A stretch of DNA of 64,000 nucleotides, taken from contig NZ_KQ976354.1 in the NCBI RefSeq assembly GCF_000346485.2, positions 5,352,233 to 5,416,232 on the forward strand. The letters run 5' to 3'. The notes under the pieces are model-generated. The model searched no databases and had not been told where the DNA came from. It was given only the letters and a program-made list of their open reading frames with translations. The position numbers were made by a program, and so were the translations under genes. This stretch comes from Scytonema hofmannii PCC 7110. Its GTDB lineage: Bacteria; Cyanobacteriota; Cyanobacteriia; Cyanobacteriales; Nostocaceae. Below, in pieces: positions 54,671 through 63,521 of this stretch (the first letter of the stretch is position 1; each line of letters begins with the position of its first letter).

Positions 54671-54720
54671 AGTGACCAGTGACCAGCGATCGGTGACCAG
54701 TGACCAGTGACCAGTGACCG
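54671..54720. repeat. imperfect heptamer repeat (AGTGACC)
   Basis: About six AGTGACC-like units interrupted by 'AGCGATCGGTG', lying between the two GT28-like genes. It is the reverse complement class of the CACTGGT arrays at 36023 and 59534. Confidence 0.85.
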
Positions 54721-54734
54721 ATGGCTACGAACAA

Positions 54735-55955
54735 CTAACAACTAACAACTAACAATTTCTCTAAATTTACTTCCTTCACCCTTGGACGTAGAAGCATAGA
54801 AATATAGTGAGTAATGCGAGGCAAAGCATTCATATCTAAGTCAAAAGCAGGAGTTAAATGCTGCTGATTTAGCTGATTCAAAACTTCTGTCATCAAAACT
54901 TGTGGGTTGAGATTGTCCGGATGAAGAGTTTTAACTAAACCCAAGTCAGCCAATCGTTCTGCACGTATTATCTGTTCCCGAGATGGCTTAATCCGGGGTA
55001 CAATGACAGCAGATTTTTTTAGAGACAGGATTTCACAAATAGTATTGTAGCCACTCATTGATACGATCGCATCTGCTGCACCAATGTAGCTTATCAAATC
55101 ATCTGTAAATTCCTTAATTTGAACTTGTGGATACTTTTTTGCCATCTGGTATAGCTCTCTTTTTTCCTCTTCTGGCATCTCCGGACCACAAATCACTAAA
55201 CTTTTCACGTTGTGTTGTGCTGGCATCAAATCTAACCCAGAAAGATAAGTCTTAACCAAGTAATAGCCATCTTCTCCTCCACCAGGAGTTACTAAAACCA
55301 GTTTTTCTTGAGGTAGCACTTGTAAGTTTTGTCTTATCCAAGTCCGGCTTGTCAGTCCGGGTTGACGGCGAATGTAACCACAATAACGTACTTTATGAGC
55401 TACCCCGAGCGGAAATTGATATTCTTCAACAGCGTTAAAAACTTTTGGTGTTCCTACCACTAGGACAAGATCGTAAAACTCCTCAATTGCATCATAATAG
55501 CTGTTCTTTTGCCAATCTGCGGTAGTCGTTTCCGGGCTATCTAAAATATCTCGCAGCAGCAAGACAAGTTTTGTTTTCGAGAGTGTAGTTTGTAAATATT
55601 CTAAAGTTGCTGTCAACTCATTTTTTAGCCCGTAAGGCTTTTTATCTATTAAAAATAAATCTGGTTGGTAATTTGCAACGACTGATAATATTAAATCTGA
55701 CCGTAACTTTACTGTTTCATCGACATCACAACCCAAATACTTAACTGTTACATTGCCTGTTTTCCCACGATTCAAGCAGGGAAGTTTGATATAGTCAAGC
55801 CCTTTTGGTAGCCGAAATCCATGAAGCATGGGTGAACCGGATATCAGCAGAATTGAGAGGTTTTCTATCTCGCTCAGTAGGTATTCGCAAATCGCAACCA
55901 TTCTGCGAATATTGCCTAAACCGAAAGCATCATGGGAGTAAACTAGCAATTTCAT
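54735..55955 (-). CDS. GT28/MurG-like glycosyltransferase B
   Basis: A 406-residue GT-B enzyme with 'VYSHDAFGLGNIRRMVAICE' at the N-terminus, 'ILLISGSPMLHGF', 'VLVTPGGGEDGYYLVKTYLS' and 'ADAIVSMSGYNTICEILSLK'. It is a paralogue of the gene at 53457, separated by 78 bp that include heptamer repeats. The two may have arisen by gene duplication and add successive sugars. Confidence 0.82.
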   Translation of the reverse strand: MKLLVYSHDAFGLGNIRRMVAICEYLLSEIENLSILLISGSPMLHGFRLPKGLDYIKLPCLNRGKTGNVTVKYLGCDVDETVKLRSDLILSVVANYQPDLFLIDKKPYGLKNELTATLEYLQTTLSKTKLVLLLRDILDSPETTTADWQKNSYYDAIEEFYDLVLVVGTPKVFNAVEEYQFPLGVAHKVRYCGYIRRQPGLTSRTWIRQNLQVLPQEKLVLVTPGGGEDGYYLVKTYLSGLDLMPAQHNVKSLVICGPEMPEEEKRELYQMAKKYPQVQIKEFTDDLISYIGAADAIVSMSGYNTICEILSLKKSAVIVPRIKPSREQIIRAERLADLGLVKTLHPDNLNPQVLMTEVLNQLNQQHLTPAFDLDMNALPRITHYISMLLRPRVKEVNLEKLLVVSC

Positions 55956-56023
55956 GGTTTGATGTCCTTAAGATATCTTGTTGTGCTTGTTAGTTGTTGA
56001 TTTTTCAAAAAAACTTTTAACCA

Positions 56024-56200
56024 CTAACTAATAACTAGTGACTCCTTAAAAACTTTTGATAGTAAGAGTTTTAACAATGTGGGTGTGTACATTACCTCTG
56101 GAACAGCACCTGAGCAAGCAATACCAACGCGATCGCTCTGTGCAAAACAAGCTCCTGTAAGGAAATTAACGTACTCACTACCAATAACGCAAATATACAT
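56024..56200 (-). pseudogene. degenerate N-terminal fragment of UDP-glucose 6-dehydrogenase
   Basis: A 58-codon frame starting 'MYICVIGSEYVNFLTGACFA', which resembles the N-terminal NAD-binding loop of UDP-glucose dehydrogenase ('CVIGTGYVG...TGACLA'). The Gly-x-Gly of the loop is altered (GSEYVN), and the rest of the enzyme is missing. An intact-looking AGGAG site lies 8 nt upstream of the ATG. It is probably a remnant of a sugar-nucleotide gene of the adjacent glycan cluster. The similarity is over about 26 residues, so confidence is moderate. Confidence 0.5.
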
Positions 56201-56480
56201 AGTGTCACTCCTCAAATTAGTATAAAATGACAACAAAATTCGTTATCCATTTATAAGAGTGACAATGTAGCGTAAGTTGTTTATGAAATTTTTATGAGAG
56301 TTCTTTCATACAAAGGGCTGCCTAATAACGGACACACTGCTAAGTATTCATAACACTACATATAGAAATCTTATTTGATTTTTGAAATATACGTAGGTAG
56401 GTAGGGCTTTGCCGCACACAAGCTTTATGTGGTGGGCAATGCCCACTACTGAGTTTTTTCTCCTATATTTTATGATTTTC

Positions 56481-56837
56481 TTAACTCAGTTGAGTACGTA
56501 TTCTTGCCAACAAATCTTGAAAGCTAAAGGGCTTAGTGATGTAGTCATTTGCACCAGCTTTCAAAACCGCTGTTTTATTTCCCTCATCAACCATGGCTGT
56601 TAGAATGATAATTGGTAACTCTTTACCCTTATTTCGCAGTTCTTGCAATACCGTCCAACCATCTTTAACTGGCAGATTCAAATCCAGAAGCATTAAGTCA
56701 AAACTACTACTTTGAGCTAGAGATATTGCCTGCTCTCCATCTTCTGCAATGACAGTATTAAAACCATTTTTTTTTAGCCCTTTTTCTACAAAAGCGGCAA
56801 GGCGGGCTTCATCTTCTACAATCAAAATTTGATTCAT
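56481..56837 (-). CDS. stand-alone receiver-domain response regulator
   Basis: A 118-residue CheY-like protein with no output domain: 'ILIVEDEARLAAFVEKGL', phosphoacceptor D52 in 'LMLLDLNLP', the Thr of 'IIILTAMVDEG' and Lys of 'ITKPFSFQDLL'. It is closely related to the receiver of the OmpR-type regulator just upstream, pointing to duplication. It may act as a phosphate sink or a relay for the kinase in this operon. Confidence 0.9.
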   Translation of the reverse strand: MNQILIVEDEARLAAFVEKGLKKNGFNTVIAEDGEQAISLAQSSSFDLMLLDLNLPVKDGWTVLQELRNKGKELPIIILTAMVDEGNKTAVLKAGANDYITKPFSFQDLLARIRTQLS

Positions 56838-56905
56838 AACTATGCGATCGCAAATGATAAAGAATCCAAATAAAAAACAAGTACCAATTATGACTGATCT
56901 ATTGG

Positions 56906-57571
56906 TTAGCGCAGACGGTAACCCATCCCTCTAACTGTCTCAATCAATTCACTACCCAGTTTTTTACGTAAATAGCCAACATAAACATCAACAATATTAG
57001 ATCCAGGGTCATAGTCGTAACCCCAAACCCGATCTAAAAGTTGTTCTCTACTTAAGACTTGTCCGGGGTGACGGAAAAAAGTCTCTGCTAGTATAAACTC
57101 ACGGGTTGCCAGTTCGATAATGCGATCGCCCACTTGTGCTTTGCGCGTTTTCAAATCTAAAATTACATCCCCAACTTGAAGAACCGTCTCCTCCGAATTT
57201 TGAAGCATTTGACGGTTTCGCAACCTCAATCGCACCCGTGCCAAAAGTTCTTCAAAACGGAAGGGCTTAGTCATGTAGTCATCCGCACCGCCTTCCAAGC
57301 CTGCTATTTTGTCACCAATATCATCACGAGCCGTAAGTATAATGATGGGCAATTGTTCGCCCTGTCCCCTAATTTGTTCTAAAATCTCTAAACCATCTTG
57401 TCCGGGAAGCCCCAAATCGAGAATCAGCAAATCATAATTATTGCCCAAAACCATTTGCAAAGTTTCTTTAGAATCCGTTGCAATAGAAGGTACAAAACCA
57501 TTTGCCCTTAGTCCTTTTTCAATAAAGGAGGCAATGCGAGGTTCATCTTCAGCAATAAGAATTTGGGCCAT
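56906..57571 (-). CDS. OmpR/PhoB-type DNA-binding response regulator
   Basis: A 221-residue regulator from the second ATG (Met-Ala-Gln); the extra Met-Phe upstream is less typical. The receiver has D52 in 'LLILDLGLPGQDG' and 'MTKPFRFEELLARVR'. The winged-helix part ends with 'NIVDVYVGYLRKKLGSELI' and 'TVRGMGYRLR'. It lies 195 bp downstream of the histidine kinase gene on the same strand and is presumably its partner. Confidence 0.92.
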   Translation of the reverse strand: MAQILIAEDEPRIASFIEKGLRANGFVPSIATDSKETLQMVLGNNYDLLILDLGLPGQDGLEILEQIRGQGEQLPIIILTARDDIGDKIAGLEGGADDYMTKPFRFEELLARVRLRLRNRQMLQNSEETVLQVGDVILDLKTRKAQVGDRIIELATREFILAETFFRHPGQVLSREQLLDRVWGYDYDPGSNIVDVYVGYLRKKLGSELIETVRGMGYRLR

Positions 57572-57771
57572 AAACATTGATAAATTATGAATGCTGAACG
57601 CTAAATGTTGGATGTTGGACGTTGACTGTTGGCTGTTTACCCCATTAAGAATTATGCAGAACCCAGGTAACTTTTACGAAAAATAGTCCTTTCAGCCATG
57701 AATCTTTGCCCGGAAACACGATTTCTTTCATGTGAGTGCGTAAGTTTTGCCCCTGTTAAATGCTGATTTTT

Positions 57772-59349
57772 TCATAATTCATAAGTTTCTTTTATAGGTA
57801 AAACAATTGTAAAAGTCGATCCTTTCCCTGGCTGACTTTGAAGTCTCACTTCACCACAATGAGCTTCGGCAATTGCCTTAACAATGGACAACCCCAAACC
57901 TGCTCCTTCAGAACGACGACGACTGTTTGCTGCACGGGCAAAGCGTTCAAAGATGCGTTGCTGGTCGGTTAAAGCAATTCCTTCCCCTGTATCTCGAACC
58001 CAAAAATGAATTTGGTTTCTTCTGATAGCTGAGCCGATAGCTATGATATCAGCTTCTTTTGTAAATTGCACGGCATTTTGTGCCAGATTCATAACTGCCT
58101 GAGTTATGCGCTGACGGTCTGCGATAATTTGACCAGGAGCGGTTAGATCTAAAATCCAAGTGCGATTTCCCAGAGCTTTTGCCTTAGCAAACAACTCTTC
58201 AGTGAGGGATTTTACATCTACCCTTGCAAGCTGTAAAAAATCTGGTCGTTCTGCTCTTGCGAGTAAAATTAGGTCTTCTACAAATCGGCTCATGCGATCC
58301 AACTCGTCTAGTACCAGTGTTCGAGTTTCGTGTATATCTTGTGGGTCATTTTCCATTAATTCTAAATGGCCCTGGATGATGGTAATAGGTGTTCGCAATT
58401 CATGTCCCGCATCATTGATGAAATTTTGCTGAGTTATGAATGATGCTTGCAGTCTGCCCATCATTTCGTTAAAAGTGGTCGCTAGCTCTGCTATTTCACC
58501 CCCTCCCTGAACTGAAATCCGTTTTTGCAAGTCAGATTCACCAATAGAGCGTGTAGTTGCTATCAATAAGCGTAGAGGAGCCAATACTCGTCCAGAGGCG
58601 ATCCAAGCTAGTACTAGAGCGATCGCCATAACAAAACTACTGACTTGAATGATCACTGTGACAGCTTCTAACACTTCTTGACGTTCACCAGCTGTTGTAT
58701 GAGCTACCACAAATACCCCAAGAATTTTGCCATTGATTTTGACGGGTTCTGCCATGTAAATAATACTGTCAATGGAGCTATCTGAAACTTGGTATTCGCC
58801 TTGTTCTGGTTTAGTCAATTTTGCCCAACGCTGCATTAACTGAGAATTTCTAGCAAGTATTGGTTGTGGTCGTCCTCTTGGGCTAGATTTATAAAATTTT
58901 CCGTCCACAAATGCGATTAGGTAAGACTCATCCTCCGTCAGTTGACGAAACAAAAAGGTACTGAAGAAATCTTTGAGTTCCTGTGGGGAGGATGGACTTT
59001 TGAGGGACTCCTGACCCAAGTTGTTTACCTGAGAGTCCTCTTCCTCATCATCTTCATTCTCTGCTTCTATTTGTTCATCTGTGGGGTTTCTGTTAATTGT
59101 TGTCTCAAATATTTCAATTTTTTCCCTGAGCTCGCCCCGAACTCGTTTGTCTACATGGGCATACAAAAGTAGACGGAAGGTAGGAATAGAAACCACCAAG
59201 ATAAAAGTTATAATTAATACATACCAGAGAAGGATTTGAGTTCTTGCCTCTCCAAACAACTTTTTCCAACCTTTATGCATATCAAGTTTCGTGGCTGTGC
59301 GATCGCTGTGGTTAATTACATTAGAGATCATTTTTCGCCACACTATCAT
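57772..59349 (-). CDS. sensor histidine kinase
   Basis: A 525-residue membrane kinase: TM1 about 38-63, an extracytoplasmic domain with an acidic stretch ('ENEDDEEEDSQ') to about 228, TM2 about 230-252, HAMP, then DHp with H316 in 'NDAGHELRTPI' and an HATPase domain ('NAVQFT', 'DTGEGI', 'GAGLGLSIVKAIAEAH'). It resembles CusS/BaeS-type sensors. The input is unknown; the acidic loop could bind metal or envelope signals. Followed by its response regulator and an extra receiver gene. Confidence 0.92.
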   Translation of the reverse strand: MIVWRKMISNVINHSDRTATKLDMHKGWKKLFGEARTQILLWYVLIITFILVVSIPTFRLLLYAHVDKRVRGELREKIEIFETTINRNPTDEQIEAENEDDEEEDSQVNNLGQESLKSPSSPQELKDFFSTFLFRQLTEDESYLIAFVDGKFYKSSPRGRPQPILARNSQLMQRWAKLTKPEQGEYQVSDSSIDSIIYMAEPVKINGKILGVFVVAHTTAGERQEVLEAVTVIIQVSSFVMAIALVLAWIASGRVLAPLRLLIATTRSIGESDLQKRISVQGGGEIAELATTFNEMMGRLQASFITQQNFINDAGHELRTPITIIQGHLELMENDPQDIHETRTLVLDELDRMSRFVEDLILLARAERPDFLQLARVDVKSLTEELFAKAKALGNRTWILDLTAPGQIIADRQRITQAVMNLAQNAVQFTKEADIIAIGSAIRRNQIHFWVRDTGEGIALTDQQRIFERFARAANSRRRSEGAGLGLSIVKAIAEAHCGEVRLQSQPGKGSTFTIVLPIKETYEL

Positions 59350-59533
59350 GCTCGTTCTAACTTATACCTGACTTCGTTAACAATTATACCTGATTCGTTA
59401 AAAAGATGAAGGATAAAATTTACGATGTTTCATCCTTCATACTTTATCCTTCATCCTTACCTACACGGGAGGAATCCTTGCCACAATTCCTTTCTTCAGA
59501 GGTTTTGGTCTTTCTGCCCAAGGTAACAAACCT

Positions 59534-59594
59534 CACTGGTCACTGGTCACTGGTCACTGGTCACTGGTCACTGGTCACTGGTCACTGGTCACTG
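59534..59594. repeat. heptamer tandem repeat (CACTGGT)8
   Basis: Eight perfect copies of CACTGGT plus a partial, the longest heptamer array in the window. On the minus strand it provides the last Gln codon and stop codon of the creatininase-like gene. Confidence 0.95.
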
Positions 59595-60380
59595 TTTAAA
59601 CGCAAAGATATCTTGAATGACTTGTACCCAACCATCAGATACAGATTCAAGAATGCGATCGCCCTTATCTTTTGTTGCGACTGTGGGGTCACCAATCGTC
59701 CCACTTTTACTCAAATCCCTTGTTGTCCAAGCAAAGGATAACTTACCTTCAATGCTTAACAAACTGCCTTCCGGCTGTTCTGGAGGATATTCTACAACCG
59801 CAGCATCCATTTTAACTTGTTCGGGTAAAATTGCCAGCATAATACTCGTTTCAGCATCTCCTGCATGAATTCCTAATTTTCTCTCTTTAGGAGTGAGTAA
59901 GTCTCCAGTCATATGGGGAACTCGCCAGGTGAACAGTGGAAACACGAAAAAATCGCTGTATTTAACGTGTAAATCCCGTGCTACAATATCCATTACCTGG
60001 GGTTGACCTCCGTGAGAGTTCATCAACACCAATTTTCTAAACCCAGCACGGTAGACACTTTCTCCCACTTCTGTTAAAGTTTTCAGTAAAGTTTCAGCAC
60101 TTAGGGTAATTGTACCGGGGAAATGCCAATGCTCGTTTGATTTCCCGTAGTAAAGATTTGGCAGGGCATATGCGGGGATGTTGGTGTCGAGTTTTTCCAA
60201 AGCTTTTCCTAAAACCGCTACACCAATTGCCGCATCAACAATAAGTGGTAAATGGGGACCGTGTTGTTCTATTGCTCCTACTGGTTGGATTAAGACAACA
60301 TTTTCCTTGTTTGGCATCGCTTGAACATCCGTCCAAGTCAAGTATGGAAAAAAGCGTGATGGAGGAATGAATCCGTGCAT
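59589..60380 (-). CDS. creatininase family hydrolase
   Basis: A 263-residue enzyme from the ATG at 60380 (Met-His-Gly-Phe-Ile-Pro). An upstream frame adds 19 hydrophobic residues that overlap the divergent gene's leader. Metal site motifs are 'GAIEQHGPHLPL', 'NSHGGQ' and 'IHAGDAETSIML'. Family members hydrolyse creatinine or related cyclic amides, including a step in riboflavin/F420-type pathways; the substrate here is unknown. Its stop codon lies in a heptamer repeat. Divergent from the kinase gene at 60437. Confidence 0.85.
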   Translation of the reverse strand: MHGFIPPSRFFPYLTWTDVQAMPNKENVVLIQPVGAIEQHGPHLPLIVDAAIGVAVLGKALEKLDTNIPAYALPNLYYGKSNEHWHFPGTITLSAETLLKTLTEVGESVYRAGFRKLVLMNSHGGQPQVMDIVARDLHVKYSDFFVFPLFTWRVPHMTGDLLTPKERKLGIHAGDAETSIMLAILPEQVKMDAAVVEYPPEQPEGSLLSIEGKLSFAWTTRDLSKSGTIGDPTVATKDKGDRILESVSDGWVQVIQDIFAFKQ

Positions 60381-60436
60381 ATTTCTTACTACAATCTCTG
60401 AGAAAATTAATACATAAAAGGTGGCGAGAAAAAACA

Positions 60437-61147
60437 ATGGTTCTAAAAGATGGAGCTATCCGTACCTTATCGGTTGATATTGGTGGTAGCGGCGTTAAGG
60501 TAATGGTTCTGGATATTAAAGGCAATCCCTTAACGGAAAGGGCGCGAACAGAAACACCCCAACCTGCTACACCAGAGACTGTGATTAATGTGATCGCAGG
60601 GTTAGCGGCGACTCAAGGAGAATATCATCGCGTTTCGGTAGGTTTTCCCGGTGTTGTGCGCGGTGGTATCATAGGAACAGCAGTGAATTTAACTCCTGAG
60701 TGGGTTGGGTTTGATTTGGCAACAGCATTGTCAAAACGTTTACATCAACCCGTGCGTGTCATAAATGATGCGGATATGCAAGGGCTGGGGGCAATTTCTG
60801 GGAAAGGTGTGGAATTGGTGGTTACACTGGGTACGGGTTTTGGTTCTGCTTTGTTTGTGAATGGCAAACTGGTGCCGAATTTGGAAATGGGACACCATCC
60901 GTTTCGCAAAGCGGAAACTTACGAAGAACAATTGAGACGCGCTACTTTGGAAAAGATTGGTAAGGAAAAATGGAACAGGCGTTTACAAAGAGCGATCGCA
61001 TCTTTGGAACATCTCTTCAACTACGATTACCTGTATATTGGTGGAGGGGAAGCAAATAAGGTCAGTATTGAGTTGCCACTAAATGTGAAGATAATTCCAA
61101 ATGTGACTGGGTTATTGGGCGGTATTGCTTTGTGGAAGGATGAGTGA
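60437..61147 (+). CDS. ppgK: ROK family kinase, probable polyphosphate glucokinase
   Basis: A 236-residue ROK protein with 'TLSVDIGGSGVKVMVLD' (phosphate loop), 'VGFPGVVRGG', 'INDADMQGLGA' (catalytic Asp) and 'VVTLGTGFGSALF'. The short length and the 'GFPGVVRGG' pattern fit the polyphosphate glucokinases of cyanobacteria and actinobacteria, which phosphorylate glucose using polyphosphate. The next gene starts at the stop codon. Confidence 0.8.
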   Translation: MVLKDGAIRTLSVDIGGSGVKVMVLDIKGNPLTERARTETPQPATPETVINVIAGLAATQGEYHRVSVGFPGVVRGGIIGTAVNLTPEWVGFDLATALSKRLHQPVRVINDADMQGLGAISGKGVELVVTLGTGFGSALFVNGKLVPNLEMGHHPFRKAETYEEQLRRATLEKIGKEKWNRRLQRAIASLEHLFNYDYLYIGGGEANKVSIELPLNVKIIPNVTGLLGGIALWKDE

Positions 61148-61148
61148 T

Positions 61149-61982
61149 ATGGTAACAGAGTATCAAAAGCGTCGATGGTCACAAGAAAAAAATTCTCTCG
61201 AAAAACTGCACGAACTTCAAAGTGAGAAAATCGAAAGAATACGAAAGGCTTTGATTGTAGAAACAGATCCATCACGTAAGTTTCAGTACGAACAGCAAAT
61301 TCAAGAAGAGGAACGGGAACTTCAAGAGTTGAGCGATCGCATAGACGAAATTGAGCAGCAACTGCAACCAGTTTTACCTACCCCAGTCAAGTCGGAAACG
61401 CAAAGAAAAAATCAAAAAATATTGATTTTAGCAGCTATTCCGCAACCTGATAATTTACCGTTAGATAAAGAGATTCGGGAAATTAGAGCAGCGATTGAAC
61501 GAGCGGTAAAACGAGATTTATTTGAAGTGGAGACCAGAACTGCTGTGCGTCCTCAGGATATTCGCAGGGCGATCGCGGAAATACGCCCTCAAATTGTTCA
61601 TTTTTGCGGTCATGGGACAGAGGATGGGAGTTTGGTGCTAGAGGATGATGGCGGGAACCACAAACTCGTACCAGCAGAAGGGTTGGCTGCATTGTTTAAA
61701 TTACACGCAGAATATGTAAACTGTGTACTACTCAATGCTTGTTATTCAGAAAAAGCAGCAGGGGCGATTAGTCAGTATATTAACTATACTATTGGCATGA
61801 ATCAGCCCATTGAAGATCGAGCAGCAATTGTGTTTGCTCAGGGGTTTTATGATGGTTTGGGGTATGAGAGTTTAAAGAGTCAAAGTCTTTTTCAAAGGGC
61901 TTTTGATGAGGGTATGGTTGCGGTTCAAATGGACAACGTTGTAGACGGACAAATACCAGTTTTCTTTACAGGAGTGTCCTAA
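61149..61982 (+). CDS. coiled-coil CHAT protease
   Basis: A 277-residue protein from the ATG at 61149, 2 bp after the previous stop (an ATG at 61140 overlaps it). Residues 10-75 form a coiled coil ('EKIERIRKALIVETDPSRKF', 'LQELSDRIDEIEQQL') of a type I associate with adaptor regions in NACHT/CHAT/TIR proteins. Residues 88-275 are a CHAT domain with H155 ('VHFCGHG') and C198 ('LLNACYS'). It shares long near-identical stretches with the CHAT domain at 12280 ('IGMNQPI', 'FAQGFYDGLGY'). It may be activated by partners carrying a matching coiled coil. The substrate is unknown. Confidence 0.8.
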   Translation: MVTEYQKRRWSQEKNSLEKLHELQSEKIERIRKALIVETDPSRKFQYEQQIQEEERELQELSDRIDEIEQQLQPVLPTPVKSETQRKNQKILILAAIPQPDNLPLDKEIREIRAAIERAVKRDLFEVETRTAVRPQDIRRAIAEIRPQIVHFCGHGTEDGSLVLEDDGGNHKLVPAEGLAALFKLHAEYVNCVLLNACYSEKAAGAISQYINYTIGMNQPIEDRAAIVFAQGFYDGLGYESLKSQSLFQRAFDEGMVAVQMDNVVDGQIPVFFTGVS

Positions 61983-62306
61983 GTCTAGAACCACACCGTA
62001 CTCTTGTGAATCTTATGGCCTTACCCTCTCCTAGTACTCTGGAGATAAAATAATTGAGGCGAATAGAATTCGCGGCTATATAAACAAAGTCCGCCTTCGC
62101 GGACTAACCGGAAAACAAAGTTTCAAATTTTCTTTTGGTCTTTTGTGATTCTTGAGACTCTTGTGATTCTTGAAAAGATTGTAGCTCTTGTGGTATGAGC
62201 GTCCCCGCCCGTACTGACCAAAAATGCTTCCTGTGGAAATGCCAGTTAAAATTACAATTTCTGAGAACTTTTTATTAGAATAGATGTTCTGTATAGCAAT
62301 TGAATT

Positions 62307-63320
62307 ATGACCTCAAAAAGAAAAAGAGCCGATAATGATTCACCGTGGAAAGAAATTTTAGAAGCATACTTTCCCCAAGCCATGCAATTTTTCTTTCCAG
62401 AAATAGCAGTATTAATTAACTGGGAACGTCCCCACGAATTTCTAGATAAGGAATTTCAGCAAATCGCACGTGATGCAAAACAAGGTAGGCGATATGTAGA
62501 TAAATTAGTCAAAGTTTGGCAACTTCAAGGAGAAGAAATGTGGTTGCTGATACACGTAGAAGTCCAAGCCAAATCGGAAGACGACTTTGCACAAAGGATG
62601 TTTTCTTACAATTTGCGGATTTTTGACAAATTTGCGCAACCAGCCATCAGTTTGGCGATTTTGTGCGATTCCGACCCCTCATGGCGACCAAACCAATATA
62701 GTTACAGCTACCCCAAGACCAAGCTAAACTTTGAATTTGGAATCGTCAAGCTTCTGGATTACCAAAACCGTTGGACAGAATTAGAAGCCAGCGACAACCC
62801 ATTTGCAACAGTGGTCATGGCACATTTAAAGACACAACAGACAAATAAAAAACCTCGAGAACGGAAAAGTGGGAAATTTAGCTTGATGCGACGATTGTAT
62901 GACTTAGGATTGAAAGAAAGCGATATTCGTAACTTATATCGATTTATTGATTGGGTTATGATATTACCAAAAGGATTAGAAGCAGAGTTGTGGGAAGAAT
63001 TTAAGCAATTTGAACAGGAGCGGAGTATGAGTTATATTACCACAGGTGAGCGCATTGGTTATGAACGGGGAAAGGTGGAAGGAAAGGTGGAAGGAAAGCT
63101 TGAAGGAAAGCTCGAAGGAAAGCTCGAAGGAAAGCTCGAAGGCGAACAGTTAATTATCTTACGGCTACTACAAAGACGGGTAGGAGAGTTACCACAATCG
63201 GTGATAGAAAGCATTGAAACCCTTTCAACAAACCAATTAGAAGCACTTGGCGAAGCTTTGTTAGATTTTACAGCTATTGAGGACTTACTGAACTGGTTGG
63301 AAGCCAATCAAACAGCGTAA
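62307..63320 (+). CDS. Rpn-family nuclease (DUF4351) with GK(V/L)EG repeats
   Basis: A 337-residue protein with a PD-(D/E)XK-like N-terminal domain ('WLLIHVEVQAKSEDDFAQRM', 'FDKFAQPAISLAILCD') and a DUF4351 tail ('LLQRRVGELPQSVIESIE', 'ALLDFTAIEDLLNWLE'). Between them are six direct GK(V/L)EG units from a 12-bp repeat (63069-63140), probably a flexible helical spacer. Part of the 1.47-kb tandem duplication. Function as in other Rpn proteins: endonuclease raising recombination (inferred). Confidence 0.85.
   Translation: MTSKRKRADNDSPWKEILEAYFPQAMQFFFPEIAVLINWERPHEFLDKEFQQIARDAKQGRRYVDKLVKVWQLQGEEMWLLIHVEVQAKSEDDFAQRMFSYNLRIFDKFAQPAISLAILCDSDPSWRPNQYSYSYPKTKLNFEFGIVKLLDYQNRWTELEASDNPFATVVMAHLKTQQTNKKPRERKSGKFSLMRRLYDLGLKESDIRNLYRFIDWVMILPKGLEAELWEEFKQFEQERSMSYITTGERIGYERGKVEGKVEGKLEGKLEGKLEGKLEGEQLIILRLLQRRVGELPQSVIESIETLSTNQLEALGEALLDFTAIEDLLNWLEANQTA
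63069..63140. repeat. 12-bp in-frame tandem repeat (6 units)
   Basis: Six units of GGAAAGSTSGAA-type sequence (two GGAAAGGTGGAA, then GGAAAGCTTGAA and three GGAAAGCTCGAA). Encodes (Gly-Lys-Val/Leu-Glu)6. Confidence 0.95.
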
Positions 63321-63413
63321 GGTAAGCTTTTGGAAGGTTCCACTTCATGTAGCAGCAGATTGTCAAGAACTGTGAGAACATGAGAGGAAGCGATCGCAAT
63401 CCTTTAGATTCAG

Positions 63414-63521
63414 ATGAACATAGCTGACTTATTACCCACTTTGCAAAAGCTGTCTCGCGCAGACAAACTGAATGTGAATCTTATGGCTTTACCTTCTCCT
63501 AGTACTCTGGAGATAAAATAA
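63414..63521 (+). pseudogene. small gene start joined to the second repeat unit
   Basis: A 35-codon frame 'MNIADLLPTLQKLSRADKLN' that matches the start of a common small cyanobacterial protein, then runs into the duplicated unit and stops at 63521. The duplication junction (63473) cut the gene off. Confidence 0.6.

Larger units (their letters stand above)
62006..63473. repeat. tandem duplication, unit 1 (about 1.47 kb)
   Basis: The unit starts at TGTGAATC, runs through a conserved non-coding leader with 'GGCGAATAGAATTCGCGGC' and 'GTCCGCCTTCGCGGAC' hairpins, and includes the whole Rpn gene at 62307. The second unit starts at 63473-63474. The two match almost perfectly over the overlapping 520 bp. 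Confidence 0.9.

Noticed and set aside
59534..59594. Possible CRISPR-like array
   Set aside because: The repeats are 7 bp with no spacers; this is a simple tandem array. No CRISPR array or cas gene was seen anywhere.
63059..63307. 82-codon minus-strand frame with repeated Ser-Phe-Pro-Ser
   Set aside because: It is antisense to the 12-bp repeat of the Rpn gene.
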